Shown here one piece after another: positions 27,704-37,474 of a stretch of DNA of 64,000 bases. Numbering within the stretch: the first letter of the stretch is position 1; each line of letters opens with the position of its first letter. This DNA comes from Azonexus sp. (GTDB lineage: Bacteria > Pseudomonadota > Gammaproteobacteria > Burkholderiales > Rhodocyclaceae): assembly GCA_030696345.1 (NCBI GenBank), contig JAUYSK010000023.1, positions 1 to 64,000 on the forward strand. Reading direction: 5' to 3'. The notes below the pieces were generated by a model, which saw only the letters and a program-made list of their open reading frames with translations, had not been told where the DNA came from and ran no database searches. The position numbers and the translations under genes are program-made.

Positions 27704-30466
27704 TTACCCGCTGTTACGTAGTCCTGAAGCGATGCCGTTGATCGCCAGATGGATGCCACGGGCCACCCGTTCGTCGGTTTCGCCGGCGCGGTGGCGCTTG
27801 AGCAGTTCGACTTGCAGGTGATTGAGTGGGTCCATGTAAGGCGAGCGTAGTTGCAATGAACGCTTGAGCAGGGGGTTTTCGGCCAGGAAGTCATCCTGCT
27901 CGAGGATGGCCAGAAGATGCTGGCGGGTCAGCGCCCATTCACCTTTGATGCGGCTGAAAATGCTGTCGCGCAGGGCCGGGTCGGTGACCAGTTCAGCATA
28001 GCGCGAGGCAATGGCGAGATCGGTCTTGGCCAGCACCATGTCCATGTTCGACAGCAGGCTCTGAAAGAATGGCCAGGATTTGACCATTCGACGCAAGGTA
28101 ACGAGGCCGTCCGGATTTGCCGCCAGATAGCCGTCCACCGCAGCACCGAAGCCGTACCAGCCCGGCAGCATCAGGCGGCATTGCGCCCAGCTGAAAACCC
28201 AGGGAATGGCCCGGAGGTCTTCGATGCGCTCGGAAGCCTTGCGTGAAGCCGGGCGGCTGCCGATATTTAGCGAGGCAATTTCGGACACGACCGTTGATTG
28301 GCGGAAATAGGTGGTAAACCCCGGGGTTTCATAAATCAGGTCGCGATAGGCGTTGAAGGCGCGGGCAGAGAGTTCGTCCATCACGGCGTGGAATTGTTCG
28401 GCCGGCTCGACGCGGTTTTCGTGGTCGGTCAGGCTGGCTTCCAGCGTGGCGGCGAGCAGCACTTCGAGATTGCGGCGACCGGTATCGGGGTTGCCATACT
28501 TGGTCGAGATGACTTCACCCTGTTCGGTCAGGCGAATCTGGCCGGAAACGGCGCCGGCTGGCTGGGCGAGGATGGCGTGGTAGCTCGGGCCACCACCCCG
28601 GCCGACCGAGCCGCCGCGGCCGTGGAACAGGCGCAGGCGCACCTTGTGTTCGCCGAAGACGCGGGCGAGTTCGATCTCGGCCTTGTACAGTTCCCAGCCG
28701 GAAGTCAGGAAACCGCCATCCTTGTTACTGTCGGAATAGCCGAGCATGACTTCCTGTTCGTCACCTCGGCCGGTGATCAGTTCGCGATAGACCGGCAGCT
28801 TGAATACGCCTGCCATCGTTGCGGCGCTCTTCTGCAAGTCTTCGATGGTTTCGAACAGCGGGATGATGTTAACGTCGAGACGCGGTTTGGCACCCGGCAG
28901 TAGCAGGCCCGATTCCTTGAGCAGCAGCGCGAGTTCTAGCAGGTCGGAAACGCCATCGGTCTTAGAGATGATGCAGTTGGGCAGCGCGGCGGCACCGTAG
29001 CGCTGGCGCAGTTCGCGGGCGGCGAAGAAGATGGCCAGTTCGCCTTGCGTTTCTTCGCTGTAGCTCAGGTATGGCGAGTAGAGCGGGCGGGGTGTGGCGA
29101 TTTCGCTGATCAGCAGCTTGATGCGCTCGGCTTCGGGCAAGGCTTCGTAATCCGGGCAGCGGCCAGCGCCGGCGAGCAATTCAGCGACGCTGCGGGCGTG
29201 CACTTCGGAGTTTTGCCGCAGGTCGATTGGTGCCAGATGGAAACCGAAGATCTGAATGGCCCGCAGCAAGCGACGCAGGCGGCCGCCGGCCAGATTGGCG
29301 CTGCCGTTCAGCTTCAGCGAATTGGCCAGCGTTTTCAGGTCGACGCGTAGGGCATCCGGGCTGTCATAGGGCACGGCATTGCCGATTTCGTGGCGAACCG
29401 GCTCAAAGTGGTCGAGGGCGCGGGCAGTGGCGGCAAGGCGGGCGTAGATGCCGGAGAGCGCCCGACGATAGGGTTCGTCGGCACGCTGTGGTGAGTGATC
29501 GGTCGAGTTCTGGGCCAGGGCTTGCAGTTCGGGCGTGACCTTGACCAGCAGGTCGGAGAGCGGCAATTCACCGCCCAGTTCGTGAACTTCTTCCAGGTAA
29601 TGATTGAGCGCCGCAGCAGATTGCAGACGCATGGCTTCGCGCAGAATTTCGGCGGTGACGAAGGGGTTGCCGTCACGGTCGCCGCCGATCCAGCTACCAA
29701 CACGGAAAAATGGCGGCAGCGTCCAGATGGTTTGCGGGTAACGCTTCTGCAACTGCTGGGCAACCTGAATGTAGAGGCGCGGCAATTCGGTGAAGAAGGT
29801 TTCCTTGAAATAGGTGATGCCGTTCTTGACCTCGTCGAGCACCTTGAGGCGCACCGGGCGCAGCATGCGCGACTGCCACAGGGTCAGGATGGCATTGGCC
29901 AGACCGAGGTCGTTCTCGGCCTCTTCTTCCGGCGTCATCTGCAGACGTTCGCGCTGGTCGAGCAGGTGGGCGAGATCGCGGTGATTGCGGATCAGGCTCT
30001 GGCGCTGGACTTCAGTCGGGTGAGCGGTGAGCACCGGGGCAACCAGGGCATGGGCGAAGAAGTCGGCAACGGTTTCCGGGGTGACTGCTGCGGTGGACAG
30101 GGTATCCAGGGCAAAAACCAGGCTGCCTTCGCGTGGCGGCGAGCCGGCCAGATCGTGGGCGCGACGGCGGCGGATGTGATGTTCATCCTCGGCAATGTTG
30201 GCCAGTTGCAAAAAATAGCTGAAGGCGCGGACGACGGCCTGCGTTGTGTCGCGGGAAAGCGGATCAAGCAGGGCGGCGAGCTCGGCGCGGGCGGCCGGAT
30301 CACCGTTGCGGGCGAAGCTGACCGCCGTCTGGCGGACGCGCTCGACCAGTTCAAAAACCGAATCGCCTTCCTGCTCGCGAACCGTGTCGCCGAGAACGCG
30401 GCCGAGCAGGCGGATATCGTTGCGAAGAGGTTCGTCCTTGTTGCTGTTGTACGCGCTTTCAGACAT
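27704..30466 (-). CDS. ppc: Phosphoenolpyruvate carboxylase
   Basis: Anaplerotic conversion of PEP and bicarbonate to oxaloacetate. The 920-residue product has the catalytic histidine in VLTAHPTEVQRQ (H149), GYSDSNKDGG, and FHGRGGSVGRGGGPSYHAI of the active-site glycine loop. It ends GLRNSG, close to the usual conserved C-terminal RNTG. MSESAYNSNKDEPL at 30466 is preferred because the conserved region starts soon after. ATG 30481 would add five residues. Homotetramer with allosteric control in the family. Confidence 0.96.
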   Translation of the reverse strand: MSESAYNSNKDEPLRNDIRLLGRVLGDTVREQEGDSVFELVERVRQTAVSFARNGDPAARAELAALLDPLSRDTTQAVVRAFSYFLQLANIAEDEHHIRRRRAHDLAGSPPREGSLVFALDTLSTAAVTPETVADFFAHALVAPVLTAHPTEVQRQSLIRNHRDLAHLLDQRERLQMTPEEEAENDLGLANAILTLWQSRMLRPVRLKVLDEVKNGITYFKETFFTELPRLYIQVAQQLQKRYPQTIWTLPPFFRVGSWIGGDRDGNPFVTAEILREAMRLQSAAALNHYLEEVHELGGELPLSDLLVKVTPELQALAQNSTDHSPQRADEPYRRALSGIYARLAATARALDHFEPVRHEIGNAVPYDSPDALRVDLKTLANSLKLNGSANLAGGRLRRLLRAIQIFGFHLAPIDLRQNSEVHARSVAELLAGAGRCPDYEALPEAERIKLLISEIATPRPLYSPYLSYSEETQGELAIFFAARELRQRYGAAALPNCIISKTDGVSDLLELALLLKESGLLLPGAKPRLDVNIIPLFETIEDLQKSAATMAGVFKLPVYRELITGRGDEQEVMLGYSDSNKDGGFLTSGWELYKAEIELARVFGEHKVRLRLFHGRGGSVGRGGGPSYHAILAQPAGAVSGQIRLTEQGEVISTKYGNPDTGRRNLEVLLAATLEASLTDHENRVEPAEQFHAVMDELSARAFNAYRDLIYETPGFTTYFRQSTVVSEIASLNIGSRPASRKASERIEDLRAIPWVFSWAQCRLMLPGWYGFGAAVDGYLAANPDGLVTLRRMVKSWPFFQSLLSNMDMVLAKTDLAIASRYAELVTDPALRDSIFSRIKGEWALTRQHLLAILEQDDFLAENPLLKRSLQLRSPYMDPLNHLQVELLKRHRAGETDERVARGIHLAINGIASGLRNSG

Positions 30467-30485
30467 TCGGAATCCCATCATGAAT

Positions 30486-30507
30486 GATCCCCGACCAAGC
30501 GGGGATC
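30486..30507. repeat. Short REP-like hairpin
   Basis: GATCCCCG (30486-30493) pairs with CGGGGATC (30500-30507) around ACCAAG. Similar GGATCCCCG..GGGAT hairpins are scattered in betaproteobacterial intergenic DNA, and another occurs at 63206-63225. Confidence 0.5.
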
Positions 30508-30531
30508 CATTAATTCTTGAAACTAGTGTTG

Positions 30532-30549
30532 GCCGCCGAAGTTGGCGGC
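30532..30549 (-). terminator. Possible terminator hairpin of usp
   Basis: GCCGCC and GGCGGC pair around a 6-base loop just beyond the usp stop. No clear U-run follows on the minus strand, so termination is uncertain. Confidence 0.35.
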
Positions 30550-30565
30550 GTGGCGCACTACAACC

Positions 30566-31012
30566 TTAGTGCTTGCGGACCAGCAGCACTGAAGCTTCAG
30601 CAATTCTAGCCAATTGTTCGGCAACCGAGCCAAGAATCAGCGTAGCCAGACCACGCCTGCCGTGACGGCCGATGATGATCAGGTCAACCCCCAGCTCCTT
30701 GGCCTTTTCGGCAATGGTTTCCGAGATGCGACGGCTGCGGGCTTCCAGCATCAGCGGCTCGGCATCGATGCCGGTAGCCGCTTCCATTGCCGTATCAAGC
30801 AGCTTCTGGCCGGCCTGGGTCAGATTGGCGACGGCGTTGTCGAGGTTGATGACGCTCGACAAGGCATGGCCATGGATGTTGAGCATGGTTTCGTCGGCGA
30901 CGTGGGTGATGTAGATCTTGGCCTTGCTGGTGCGGGCAATGTGCAGGGCCTCGGCCAGTGCGCTGCGGGAAGTTTCGCTATCGTCGATGGCGACGAGGAT
31001 TTTCTTGTACAT
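30566..31012 (-). CDS. Universal stress protein, UspA family
   Basis: A 148-residue single Usp domain. The N-terminus KILVAIDDSETSRSAL and the C-terminal nucleotide loop GRHGRRGLATLILGSVAEQL match ATP-binding Usp proteins. Such proteins support survival under starvation, oxygen or redox stress, mostly by unknown mechanisms. It stands alone between ppc and dld, with AGGAGAACACCC upstream of its ATG. Confidence 0.93.
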   Translation of the reverse strand: MYKKILVAIDDSETSRSALAEALHIARTSKAKIYITHVADETMLNIHGHALSSVINLDNAVANLTQAGQKLLDTAMEAATGIDAEPLMLEARSRRISETIAEKAKELGVDLIIIGRHGRRGLATLILGSVAEQLARIAEASVLLVRKH

Positions 31013-31087
31013 GGGTGTTCTCCTGGAAATTTGTTGGATGGGGCGAACCTTAGCAATTAGCTTGGGTTTCGGCAGTTAGGGAAATCC

Positions 31088-33853
31088 TCAACATGTTTGT
31101 ATTGGACGACTGCACTTTTCGAGCAAATAGGCGATCGACTGGTAGTTCAGCCCGGTTTCGGCGGTCAGGCCGATTTCACAGGTACGGTTGGTCGACACGC
31201 CGCAGGCGCAGTTGTTCGGCAGTTCGTCATGAATTTTGCGCAGTGCATGCTGATTCAGTTCCGGCACGGCAAAGCCGCGATCCCCGGCAAAGCCGCAGCA
31301 GGTGACGCCGGCTGGTTCGATGATTTCTTCGACGCAGGCGGCGAGCAGCTTCTTCAGCTTGGCGTCCGAGCCGTTCTTCTTCACGCTGCAATTGACGTGC
31401 AGGGCGATCGGGCCGGTCTCTTTGGTAATCATCAGGCGCGGCAGCAGGGCGTCGTGGGCGAATTCGTGGAAGTCGTAGAGCTCGATGCGTCCGGCCAGAT
31501 GCTTCTGCATGCGGATCGAGCAGGTACTGGCGTCCATGATTACCGGGTAGCGGCCGTTCTCTGAAGCCTTCATCAGGGCGGCTTCCAGTGTCCGCGACAT
31601 GCCGTCCGCCTCTTCAGCCATGCCCTTGCTGGCCAGCATCTGGCCGCAGCACAGCTTGTCGAAACCTTCCGGCAGAATCGGGGCATAGCCGGCGCGGATC
31701 AGCAGTTCAATGATCACGTCAGCCTGTTGTGCGTCGCCCGAATTCGACGGCCCAAAGATACGGCCGCCGCAGGTCGGGAAGAAGACAACCGGGTCACCCT
31801 GAGTGGTACGTGGTGTTGCTGCCTTGCCGGCGTGCGGCATGTTCTTCTTCCAGGCCCCACCGGAGATGCGGCCGAGGAAGTTGTCGCCCAATACACCGGA
31901 AACCGCGTGGCCGACCTTCAAGCCAAGGCGCGAGGCGTTGGCCAGGGTGCCGAAATGTTCGCCGGTCCAAGCGTTGATGGCGCGGGAGGTGTCGCTTATC
32001 TGGCGGCCACGCAGGCGACGGGTCAGGTCACCGGTATCGATGCCGACCGGGCAGGCCGTCGAGCACAGGCCGCAGCCAGCACAGGTATCGAGGCCCATGT
32101 AGGCGTAGTCCTCGCCGACGCGTCCGGCTGGTTCGCCAGCAGCGGCACGGCGTGCCAGTTCGCGGACGCTGACGATGCGCTGGCGGGGCGAGAGGGTCAG
32201 TCGGTGCGACGGGCAGAGCGGTTCGCAGAAACCGCATTCGATGCAGCGATCGACGATGTCCTCGGCTGCCGGCATCGGCTTCAGATTTTCGAGGTGGGCA
32301 TGCGGGTTGTCGTTGAGGATGACGCCGGGGTTGAGCAGGTTCTCCGGGTCGAACAGGCGCTTGATCTTGCGCATCAGGTCGGCGGCGTCCTTGCCCCATT
32401 CCAGCTCGACGAACGGGGCCATGTTGCGGCCGGTACCGTGTTCGGCCTTGAGCGAGCCGTCGTATTTGTCGACGACCATATGGCAGAGGTCGTCCATGAA
32501 GCGGGCGTAGCGGTCGACCTCGCTCTGGTCGCCGAAATCCTGGGTGATGACGAAGTGCAGGTTGCCTTCCAGTGCGTGGCCGAAAATGATCGCCTCGTGG
32601 TAGCCGTGATGGCGGAGCAGGGCCTGCAGGTCGAGTGTGGCATCGGCCAGGTTTTCGATGTGAAAGGCAACGTCTTCGATCAGCACCGTGGTGCCCGTGC
32701 GGCGCATGGCGCCCACGGCCGGGAAAGTGCCCTTGCGGACTTTCCAGTACATTTCGCAGGTCGCCGGGTCGGTCGAAAAGACCATCGGTTCGACCGTGGC
32801 GATGCCATCCATCGCAGCGTGAACAGCGGCGATCTTTTCGTTGATGCCGTCAACCGAGGAAGAGCGGACTTCGATCAGCAGCGCGGCGGCTTCCTCGCAA
32901 AGTTCGCGCATGATGGCCGGCAGGCCGGGCTTGTTCTCGACGGAATGCAGGGCTGGGCGGTCAAGCAACTCGACGGCCGATACCGGCTGTGGTTTGAGGC
33001 GAATAACCGCTTCGCAGGCGGTACGGATGTCCGGGAAGAAGACTAGGGCGCTGGCCTTGAACGGGTCTTCGACGACGGTCTGGTAGGTGATCCGCGAAAT
33101 GAAGCCAAGCGTTCCTTCCGAGCCGATCATCAGGTGGCTCAGGATGTCGATCGGGTCTTCGTAATCAATCAGCGCATTCAAACTATAGCCAGTGGTGTTC
33201 TTGATCTTGAACTTGTGGCGAATGCGTTCGGCCAGTTTGGGATTGGCGCGCGTGTCGCGGCCCAGGCGCTCGAGTTCACCGAGCAGTACGGCATGGCTTT
33301 TCGAGAAGGCATCGACGCTGAGGTGGTCTTCGGTGTCGAGCAAAGTGCCGTCAGCCAGCATGACGCGCAGCCCGGCCAGTGTCCGGTAGCTGTTCTGCGC
33401 CGTGCCACAGCACATGCCGGAAGCGTTGTTGGCCGCGATGCCACCGATCTTGGCGGCGCCAATGGAGGCGGGATCGGGGCCGATTTTCTTGCCGAATGGG
33501 GCAAGGCGACGATTGACCTCGCCGCCGACAATGCCTGGGCCGACCTTGACCTTGCTGGCATCGGCATTCAATTCGTAGGTGGCGAAACCTTCGCCAATCA
33601 GGGCGAGCACGCCATCCGTGATCGCCTGGCCGGAGAGGCTGGTGCCGGCAGCGCGGAAGGTGACGGGGGTTTTGTTTGCCTTTGCTGCGGTCAACACCGT
33701 TTTCAGGTCATTTTCCGTTTCGACGATGGCGATGACTTGCGGGATCAGGCGGTAGAAGCTGGCGTCGGTGCCATAGGCGAGGAGGCGTAGTTCATCGGTG
33801 ATGACTTGGGTTTCTGGGAGTTTCTGGCGGAGTTGCTGGATCAACTGGGTCAT
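31088..33853 (-). CDS. dld: FAD/Fe-S D-lactate dehydrogenase (Dld-II type)
   Basis: Predicted respiratory D-lactate:quinone oxidoreductase at the inner membrane. The 921-residue product has an N-terminal FAD-binding PCMH domain (FRAAGTSLSGQAITDGVL), an FAD-oxidase C domain, two [4Fe-4S] motifs (CIECGFCEPLCPS and CAGCGLCSTACPVG) and C-terminal cysteine-rich CCG motifs (CCGQMLASKG and CCGFAGDRGF). This fused architecture is that of Shewanella Dld-II, which lies beside lldEFG, exactly the neighbourhood here. It could instead act on another 2-hydroxy acid such as glycolate. Confidence 0.85.
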   Translation of the reverse strand: MTQLIQQLRQKLPETQVITDELRLLAYGTDASFYRLIPQVIAIVETENDLKTVLTAAKANKTPVTFRAAGTSLSGQAITDGVLALIGEGFATYELNADASKVKVGPGIVGGEVNRRLAPFGKKIGPDPASIGAAKIGGIAANNASGMCCGTAQNSYRTLAGLRVMLADGTLLDTEDHLSVDAFSKSHAVLLGELERLGRDTRANPKLAERIRHKFKIKNTTGYSLNALIDYEDPIDILSHLMIGSEGTLGFISRITYQTVVEDPFKASALVFFPDIRTACEAVIRLKPQPVSAVELLDRPALHSVENKPGLPAIMRELCEEAAALLIEVRSSSVDGINEKIAAVHAAMDGIATVEPMVFSTDPATCEMYWKVRKGTFPAVGAMRRTGTTVLIEDVAFHIENLADATLDLQALLRHHGYHEAIIFGHALEGNLHFVITQDFGDQSEVDRYARFMDDLCHMVVDKYDGSLKAEHGTGRNMAPFVELEWGKDAADLMRKIKRLFDPENLLNPGVILNDNPHAHLENLKPMPAAEDIVDRCIECGFCEPLCPSHRLTLSPRQRIVSVRELARRAAAGEPAGRVGEDYAYMGLDTCAGCGLCSTACPVGIDTGDLTRRLRGRQISDTSRAINAWTGEHFGTLANASRLGLKVGHAVSGVLGDNFLGRISGGAWKKNMPHAGKAATPRTTQGDPVVFFPTCGGRIFGPSNSGDAQQADVIIELLIRAGYAPILPEGFDKLCCGQMLASKGMAEEADGMSRTLEAALMKASENGRYPVIMDASTCSIRMQKHLAGRIELYDFHEFAHDALLPRLMITKETGPIALHVNCSVKKNGSDAKLKKLLAACVEEIIEPAGVTCCGFAGDRGFAVPELNQHALRKIHDELPNNCACGVSTNRTCEIGLTAETGLNYQSIAYLLEKCSRPIQTC

Positions 33854-33876
33854 GTTTTGTCTCTGATTATTATTTG

Positions 33877-34480
33877 GTGTTGATTAATTGGCATGGGGTT
33901 CCGCCCTTGCGGGGCGTCTCACTTTCTTTTGCTTCGCCAAAAGAAAGTAAGCAAAGAAAAGGCGACCCTGGGTCGGTGTCCCCTGCGGGGATTCCCTGCG
34001 CTACTCGAAACGCCGGGCGGCTGGCTAAACTCGCCTGCGGCTCAGACAACGCCAGCCAAAGGCTCCCGGCGTTTCTGCGTTGCTCGGCACCTCGCAAGGG
34101 GCCCGGAAAGGCGTCCGTGGTTGAATAGGGGATTTCGGTTTTTGGCTTTTTTTCTGGTTGACCGCAGCATTCAATTCTTGGGTCGGTGCGTTGTTCCGCG
34201 ACGCTTCTAGGGCCCCTTGTGAAGCGCTGAGCAACGGAGAAATCGGCGGATAAAGGGCGAGGACTGTTTGAGGGCGTAGCCCGAGTTCCGCAGCGCCCTG
34301 AACGATGCGCAGCATCGCGAGGAAGTACTCTTGGGGTGCCCCCGCCGGTTTCGAGTAGCGCAGGGAAGTTGGCGTAGCCAACCGCGTAACCCGGGGTCGC
34401 CTTTTCTTTGGCTACTTTCTTTTGGCGAAGCAAAAGAAAGTACGCCCGCCCGCAAGGCGGAACCCCTAGCCAATCAACAC
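33877..34480. repeat. 0.6-kb composite inverted-repeat element
   Basis: The ends both begin with GTGTTGATT read inward. Long near-identical inverted arms (about 33877-34020 and 34345-34480) contain the shared core TTTCTTTTGCTTCGCC followed by AAAAGAAAGTA and AGAAAAGGCGACCC, and share CCCTGCGCTACTCGAAAC further in. Several overlapping frames exist, but none resembles a protein. Elements of this look recur in betaproteobacterial intergenic regions (recollection, not searched). It fills nearly all the gap between lutB and dld and can fold into a very long stem in the operon mRNA. Confidence 0.75.
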
Positions 34481-34489
34481 GGGAATTCA

Positions 34490-35920
34490 TCAGCCCCGTT
34501 CCCGCAACATATCCCGCAACCGCTTAGGCGCCGGCTTCAACGGCACCCGAACCGAAGTCCATGGCCCTTGCCTGGAAGGCATCAACCACCCAAACCGACT
34601 CCCCAACCAAGTCACCACACCATAAAGCGAAGGTGACCGATAAACCGCAGCCCATCCCTGCCAAACGGCAGTCATTAACCGGCTATACCCCGCCCCTTGC
34701 CCACGCATCGAAGGATTCTCATGCGGCGCCGAGAACGATTCTTCCCGCAAGCGCATCAACAAATCCGGAATTGGAATCTTCACCGGGCAAACTTCCCCGC
34801 ATGCCCCGCACAAGGTCGAAGCCGTCGCCATCGTTGCGGTCGCCTCCAGCCCCAGCATATGCGGCGAAATGATCTTGCCGATTGGGCCTGGATAAGTCGT
34901 GCCGTAAGCGTGGCCGCCGATGCGCGTATAAACCGGGCAATGGTTCATGCAGGCACCGCAGCGGATACATTGCAGGGTCTTGCGCAGTTGTTCGTCGGCG
35001 TAGGCCTGGGTTCGGCCATTGTCGAGCAGCACCAGATGGACTTCGGTCGGACCATCCTTCTCGCCGGCCTTGCGTGGCCCGGAGATCATGTTGAAGTAGG
35101 TCGAGATGTTCTGTCCGGTGGCCGAGCGGGTCAGCAGCGAGAGCAGCGGTGGCACGTGATCGAGCTTTTCGACGATCTTTTCGATGCCGGTGATGGCAAT
35201 ATGCACCGGTGGCGCCGTGGTGCTCAGGCGGCCATTGCCTTCGTTTTCGACCAGGCACAGCGTGCCGGTTTCGGCAACCGCGAAGTTGACGCCGGAGAGG
35301 CCGATGTCAGCGACGAGAAATTTCTCGCGCAGGACATTGCGGCCGATCTGGATCAGCGCATCGACGTTGTCGGTGTAATCGACGCCCGGCACCTTTTCGT
35401 GGAAGAGGGTGGCGATTTCCTCCTTGGTCTTGTGGATGGCCGGCATGATGATGTGCGACGGCTTTTCACCGGCCAACTGGACGATGTACTCGCCCATGTC
35501 CGACTCCATCGCCTCAATGCCGGCCGCCTCACAGGCGTGGTTCAGCTCGATTTCCTCGCTGACCATCGACTTGCCCTTGACCATCAGCTTGGCCGAATGT
35601 GCCTGGCAGATGCCGAGGATGATGGCGTTGGCCTCATCCGGCGTTTCCGCCCAATGCACCTGGATGCCGTTGCGGCTCAGGTTCTCTTCCAGCTGCACCA
35701 GAAGTGCCGGCAGCTTGCCGAGGTTGTACTGGCGGATCTGCTCGCCCAGCGTGCGCAGGGTTTCCAACTCTTCCGGGTTGGGAAACTGGCCGGCGCGCTT
35801 GCCGATCAGGAAATCCATCGCGCCGCGGAAACTCTGGCGCAGGAAGGGGTTTTCGACGACGTCCTTGGCCCGTGCCCGGAAGCCCTCGGACGGCATGAAA
35901 TTCAGTGCGTGTTCGCTCAT
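34490..35920 (-). CDS. lutB: L-lactate utilization iron-sulfur protein LutB/LldF
   Basis: Iron-sulfur subunit of the three-part LutABC/LldEFG L-lactate oxidase. The 476-residue product has an N-terminal LUD domain with AVAETGTLCLVENEGNGRL, then [4Fe-4S] motifs CIRCGACMNHCPVY and CGACGEVCPVKIPIP. The ATG at 35920 overlaps the lutC stop (ATGA). Upstream in-frame sequence lies inside lutC and is rejected. The C-terminal extension after the second cluster is typical. Confidence 0.94.
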   Translation of the reverse strand: MSEHALNFMPSEGFRARAKDVVENPFLRQSFRGAMDFLIGKRAGQFPNPEELETLRTLGEQIRQYNLGKLPALLVQLEENLSRNGIQVHWAETPDEANAIILGICQAHSAKLMVKGKSMVSEEIELNHACEAAGIEAMESDMGEYIVQLAGEKPSHIIMPAIHKTKEEIATLFHEKVPGVDYTDNVDALIQIGRNVLREKFLVADIGLSGVNFAVAETGTLCLVENEGNGRLSTTAPPVHIAITGIEKIVEKLDHVPPLLSLLTRSATGQNISTYFNMISGPRKAGEKDGPTEVHLVLLDNGRTQAYADEQLRKTLQCIRCGACMNHCPVYTRIGGHAYGTTYPGPIGKIISPHMLGLEATATMATASTLCGACGEVCPVKIPIPDLLMRLREESFSAPHENPSMRGQGAGYSRLMTAVWQGWAAVYRSPSLYGVVTWLGSRFGWLMPSRQGPWTSVRVPLKPAPKRLRDMLRERG

Positions 35921-36582
35921 GCTTCTTCTCCGATCAGCAGGACGACCAGTTCTTTCGGACCATGGGCGCCGTAGGCCAGCGTCACCTGAATGTCGGCGGT
36001 CTTCGATGGGCCGGAAATCAGCAGGGCGTTGGTCGGCAAGCCATCCTTCCACTTTTCCGCCGTCATGGCCTCGTAAAAAGTGTTGTGGATCGTTGCGGCA
36101 TCGAGCAGCACGATGTGCACCGGCGGCACCAATGACATCAGGCGCGGTTCATCGGCATCGGGCCAGAGCACCAGTGTTCCGGTTTCGGCAATGGCACAGC
36201 GGGAGGCGGTCAGGCTGGCAGGGATGTCGTGGAACATCTCGGCTTTCCAGTCCTCGATCGGGCTGTCATAGCCCGGGCATTCGATGCCGCTTTGCGAAAG
36301 CTCCGTGATGGCGCGTTGACCGTGAGCGGTGCCTGGCGCTACGAGCAGTTTGCCGATTTCCTTGGCGGACAGTACTTCCCATAGCTTCTGCAGCCAGCTG
36401 GCGTGAGTGACTTCATAGACCTCGGCATGAGCGAACTCGATGCAGGTACGGAAGCGGGCGACTTTTTCGGCGGTGGTTTCGCTACTGCGATGGGTGGCAT
36501 ACCAACTGGCGATGTCCGGCGCGGCTTTCGGCAGGACAGGCGCGGCGTTCAGTTTTGCCAGGATGCGGTCACGGGCACTCAT
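35917..36582 (-). CDS. lutC: L-lactate utilization protein LutC/LldG
   Basis: LUD-domain subunit of the L-lactate oxidation complex. The 221-residue product has CAIAETGTLVLWPDADEPRL, the family signature also seen in the LutB LUD domain, and ends TLAYGAHGPKELVVLLIGEE. It overlaps both neighbours by four bases (ATGA), so the three subunits are coupled for stoichiometric expression. Confidence 0.94.
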   Translation of the reverse strand: MSARDRILAKLNAAPVLPKAAPDIASWYATHRSSETTAEKVARFRTCIEFAHAEVYEVTHASWLQKLWEVLSAKEIGKLLVAPGTAHGQRAITELSQSGIECPGYDSPIEDWKAEMFHDIPASLTASRCAIAETGTLVLWPDADEPRLMSLVPPVHIVLLDAATIHNTFYEAMTAEKWKDGLPTNALLISGPSKTADIQVTLAYGAHGPKELVVLLIGEEA

Positions 36583-37361
36583 TTGGCTGTCCTCCGCAGC
36601 AGGAAGCTGGCGATGTGTTCGCCGGGCAGGCTTGGATTCTTGAGGCCTGCCTGCTTATCTTTCCAGGCGGCGTGGCCGAGGATGTTCATCAGGCAGCCGC
36701 AGTCGGCGCTGACGACGCGTTCGGCGCCGGTAGCCTTGAGCGACTTGACCTTGTCTTCAACCATCGCCCCGGAAATTTCGGGCTGCTTGATCGAGAACGT
36801 GCCGCCGAAACCGCAGCATTCGGATTCGTGATCCTGTTGCGCTACCTTCACCTTTGCCAAATCGCCGAGCAGTTTGCGGCCAGTCAGATGCACGCCCATT
36901 TCGCGGCGGGCCGAGCAGGAGGTGTGCAGGACGACGGTGCATTCAGCACCTTTATCTTCGGGCTGGTAATTCAGGACATTGACCAGAAAATCGGTCAGTT
37001 CGTAGATGCGTACAGAAAGGGCCTCAGCCTGCGCCTTGCGTACCGGGTCGGCAGCGAAAAGCGTCGGGTAGTGATGCTTCATCATCCCGGCGCAGGAACC
37101 AGAAGGCACAACCACCGGCCAGTTTTCCGGGAAAAGCGTCAATTGGTGCGCCGCCACCTTGCGCGCCTCGTCGGGAAAACCGCTGGTATAGGCCGGTTGA
37201 CCGCAGCAAGTCTGCTCTTCGGGGAAATGGACGCGAATGCCCTGGCGTTCAAGCAGCGTTATGGCATCCATTCCAGCACCCGGAAAAAACTGGTCGACGA
37301 CGCAAGTGGCGAAGAAATAGACATCGCTTGGGCGTGGCGGCGGGGTTTGCGCTTGAGTCAT
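36579..37361 (-). CDS. lutA: L-lactate utilization protein LutA/LldE
   Basis: Cysteine-rich (CCG-domain) subunit. The 260-residue product has two CCG-type modules: TCCGQPAYTSG near residue 52 and CCGFGGTFSIK near 187, with supporting cysteines GSCAGMM and HTSCSARREMG. It is first in the minus-strand operon lutA-lutC-lutB-dld and carries a promoter and lactate-type operator upstream. Confidence 0.94.
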   Translation of the reverse strand: MTQAQTPPPRPSDVYFFATCVVDQFFPGAGMDAITLLERQGIRVHFPEEQTCCGQPAYTSGFPDEARKVAAHQLTLFPENWPVVVPSGSCAGMMKHHYPTLFAADPVRKAQAEALSVRIYELTDFLVNVLNYQPEDKGAECTVVLHTSCSARREMGVHLTGRKLLGDLAKVKVAQQDHESECCGFGGTFSIKQPEISGAMVEDKVKSLKATGAERVVSADCGCLMNILGHAAWKDKQAGLKNPSLPGEHIASFLLRRTAK

Positions 37362-37393
37362 CTTGTCTCCGGTGTGAATTATTACTGGATCAA

Positions 37394-37404
37394 TGGTAAG
37401 ACCA
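37394..37404. promoter_or_regulatory. Operator O1 for the lactate regulator (lutA side)
   Basis: TGGTAAGACCA fits the FadR/LldR-type dyad TGGT-N3-ACCA. It is centred about 17 bases downstream of the predicted lutA transcription start, where a bound repressor would block transcription. Confidence 0.75.
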
Positions 37405-37422
37405 GTATTTCGTTAAGGTGAA

Positions 37423-37451
37423 AATTTACGTTAATACCGATACTTAGTCAA
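37423..37451 (-). promoter_or_regulatory. Promoter of lutACB-dld
   Basis: On the minus strand, TTGACT (37451-37446) is followed after exactly 17 bases by TAAATT (37428-37423). This near-consensus sigma-70 promoter predicts a start near 37416 and a leader of about 55 bases containing operator O1. Confidence 0.7.
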
Positions 37452-37474
37452 TATCCCTAGGGAAATCCCCATGC

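Noticed and set aside
31727..33046. 439-residue open frame antisense to dld
   Set aside because: Same reason: a shadow of a long high-GC gene whose Fe-S and FAD motifs are unambiguous on the minus strand.
33870..34490. Proteins of 206 and 118 residues inside the inverted-repeat element
   Set aside because: The frames are by-products of the repeated DNA arms and show no protein signature.
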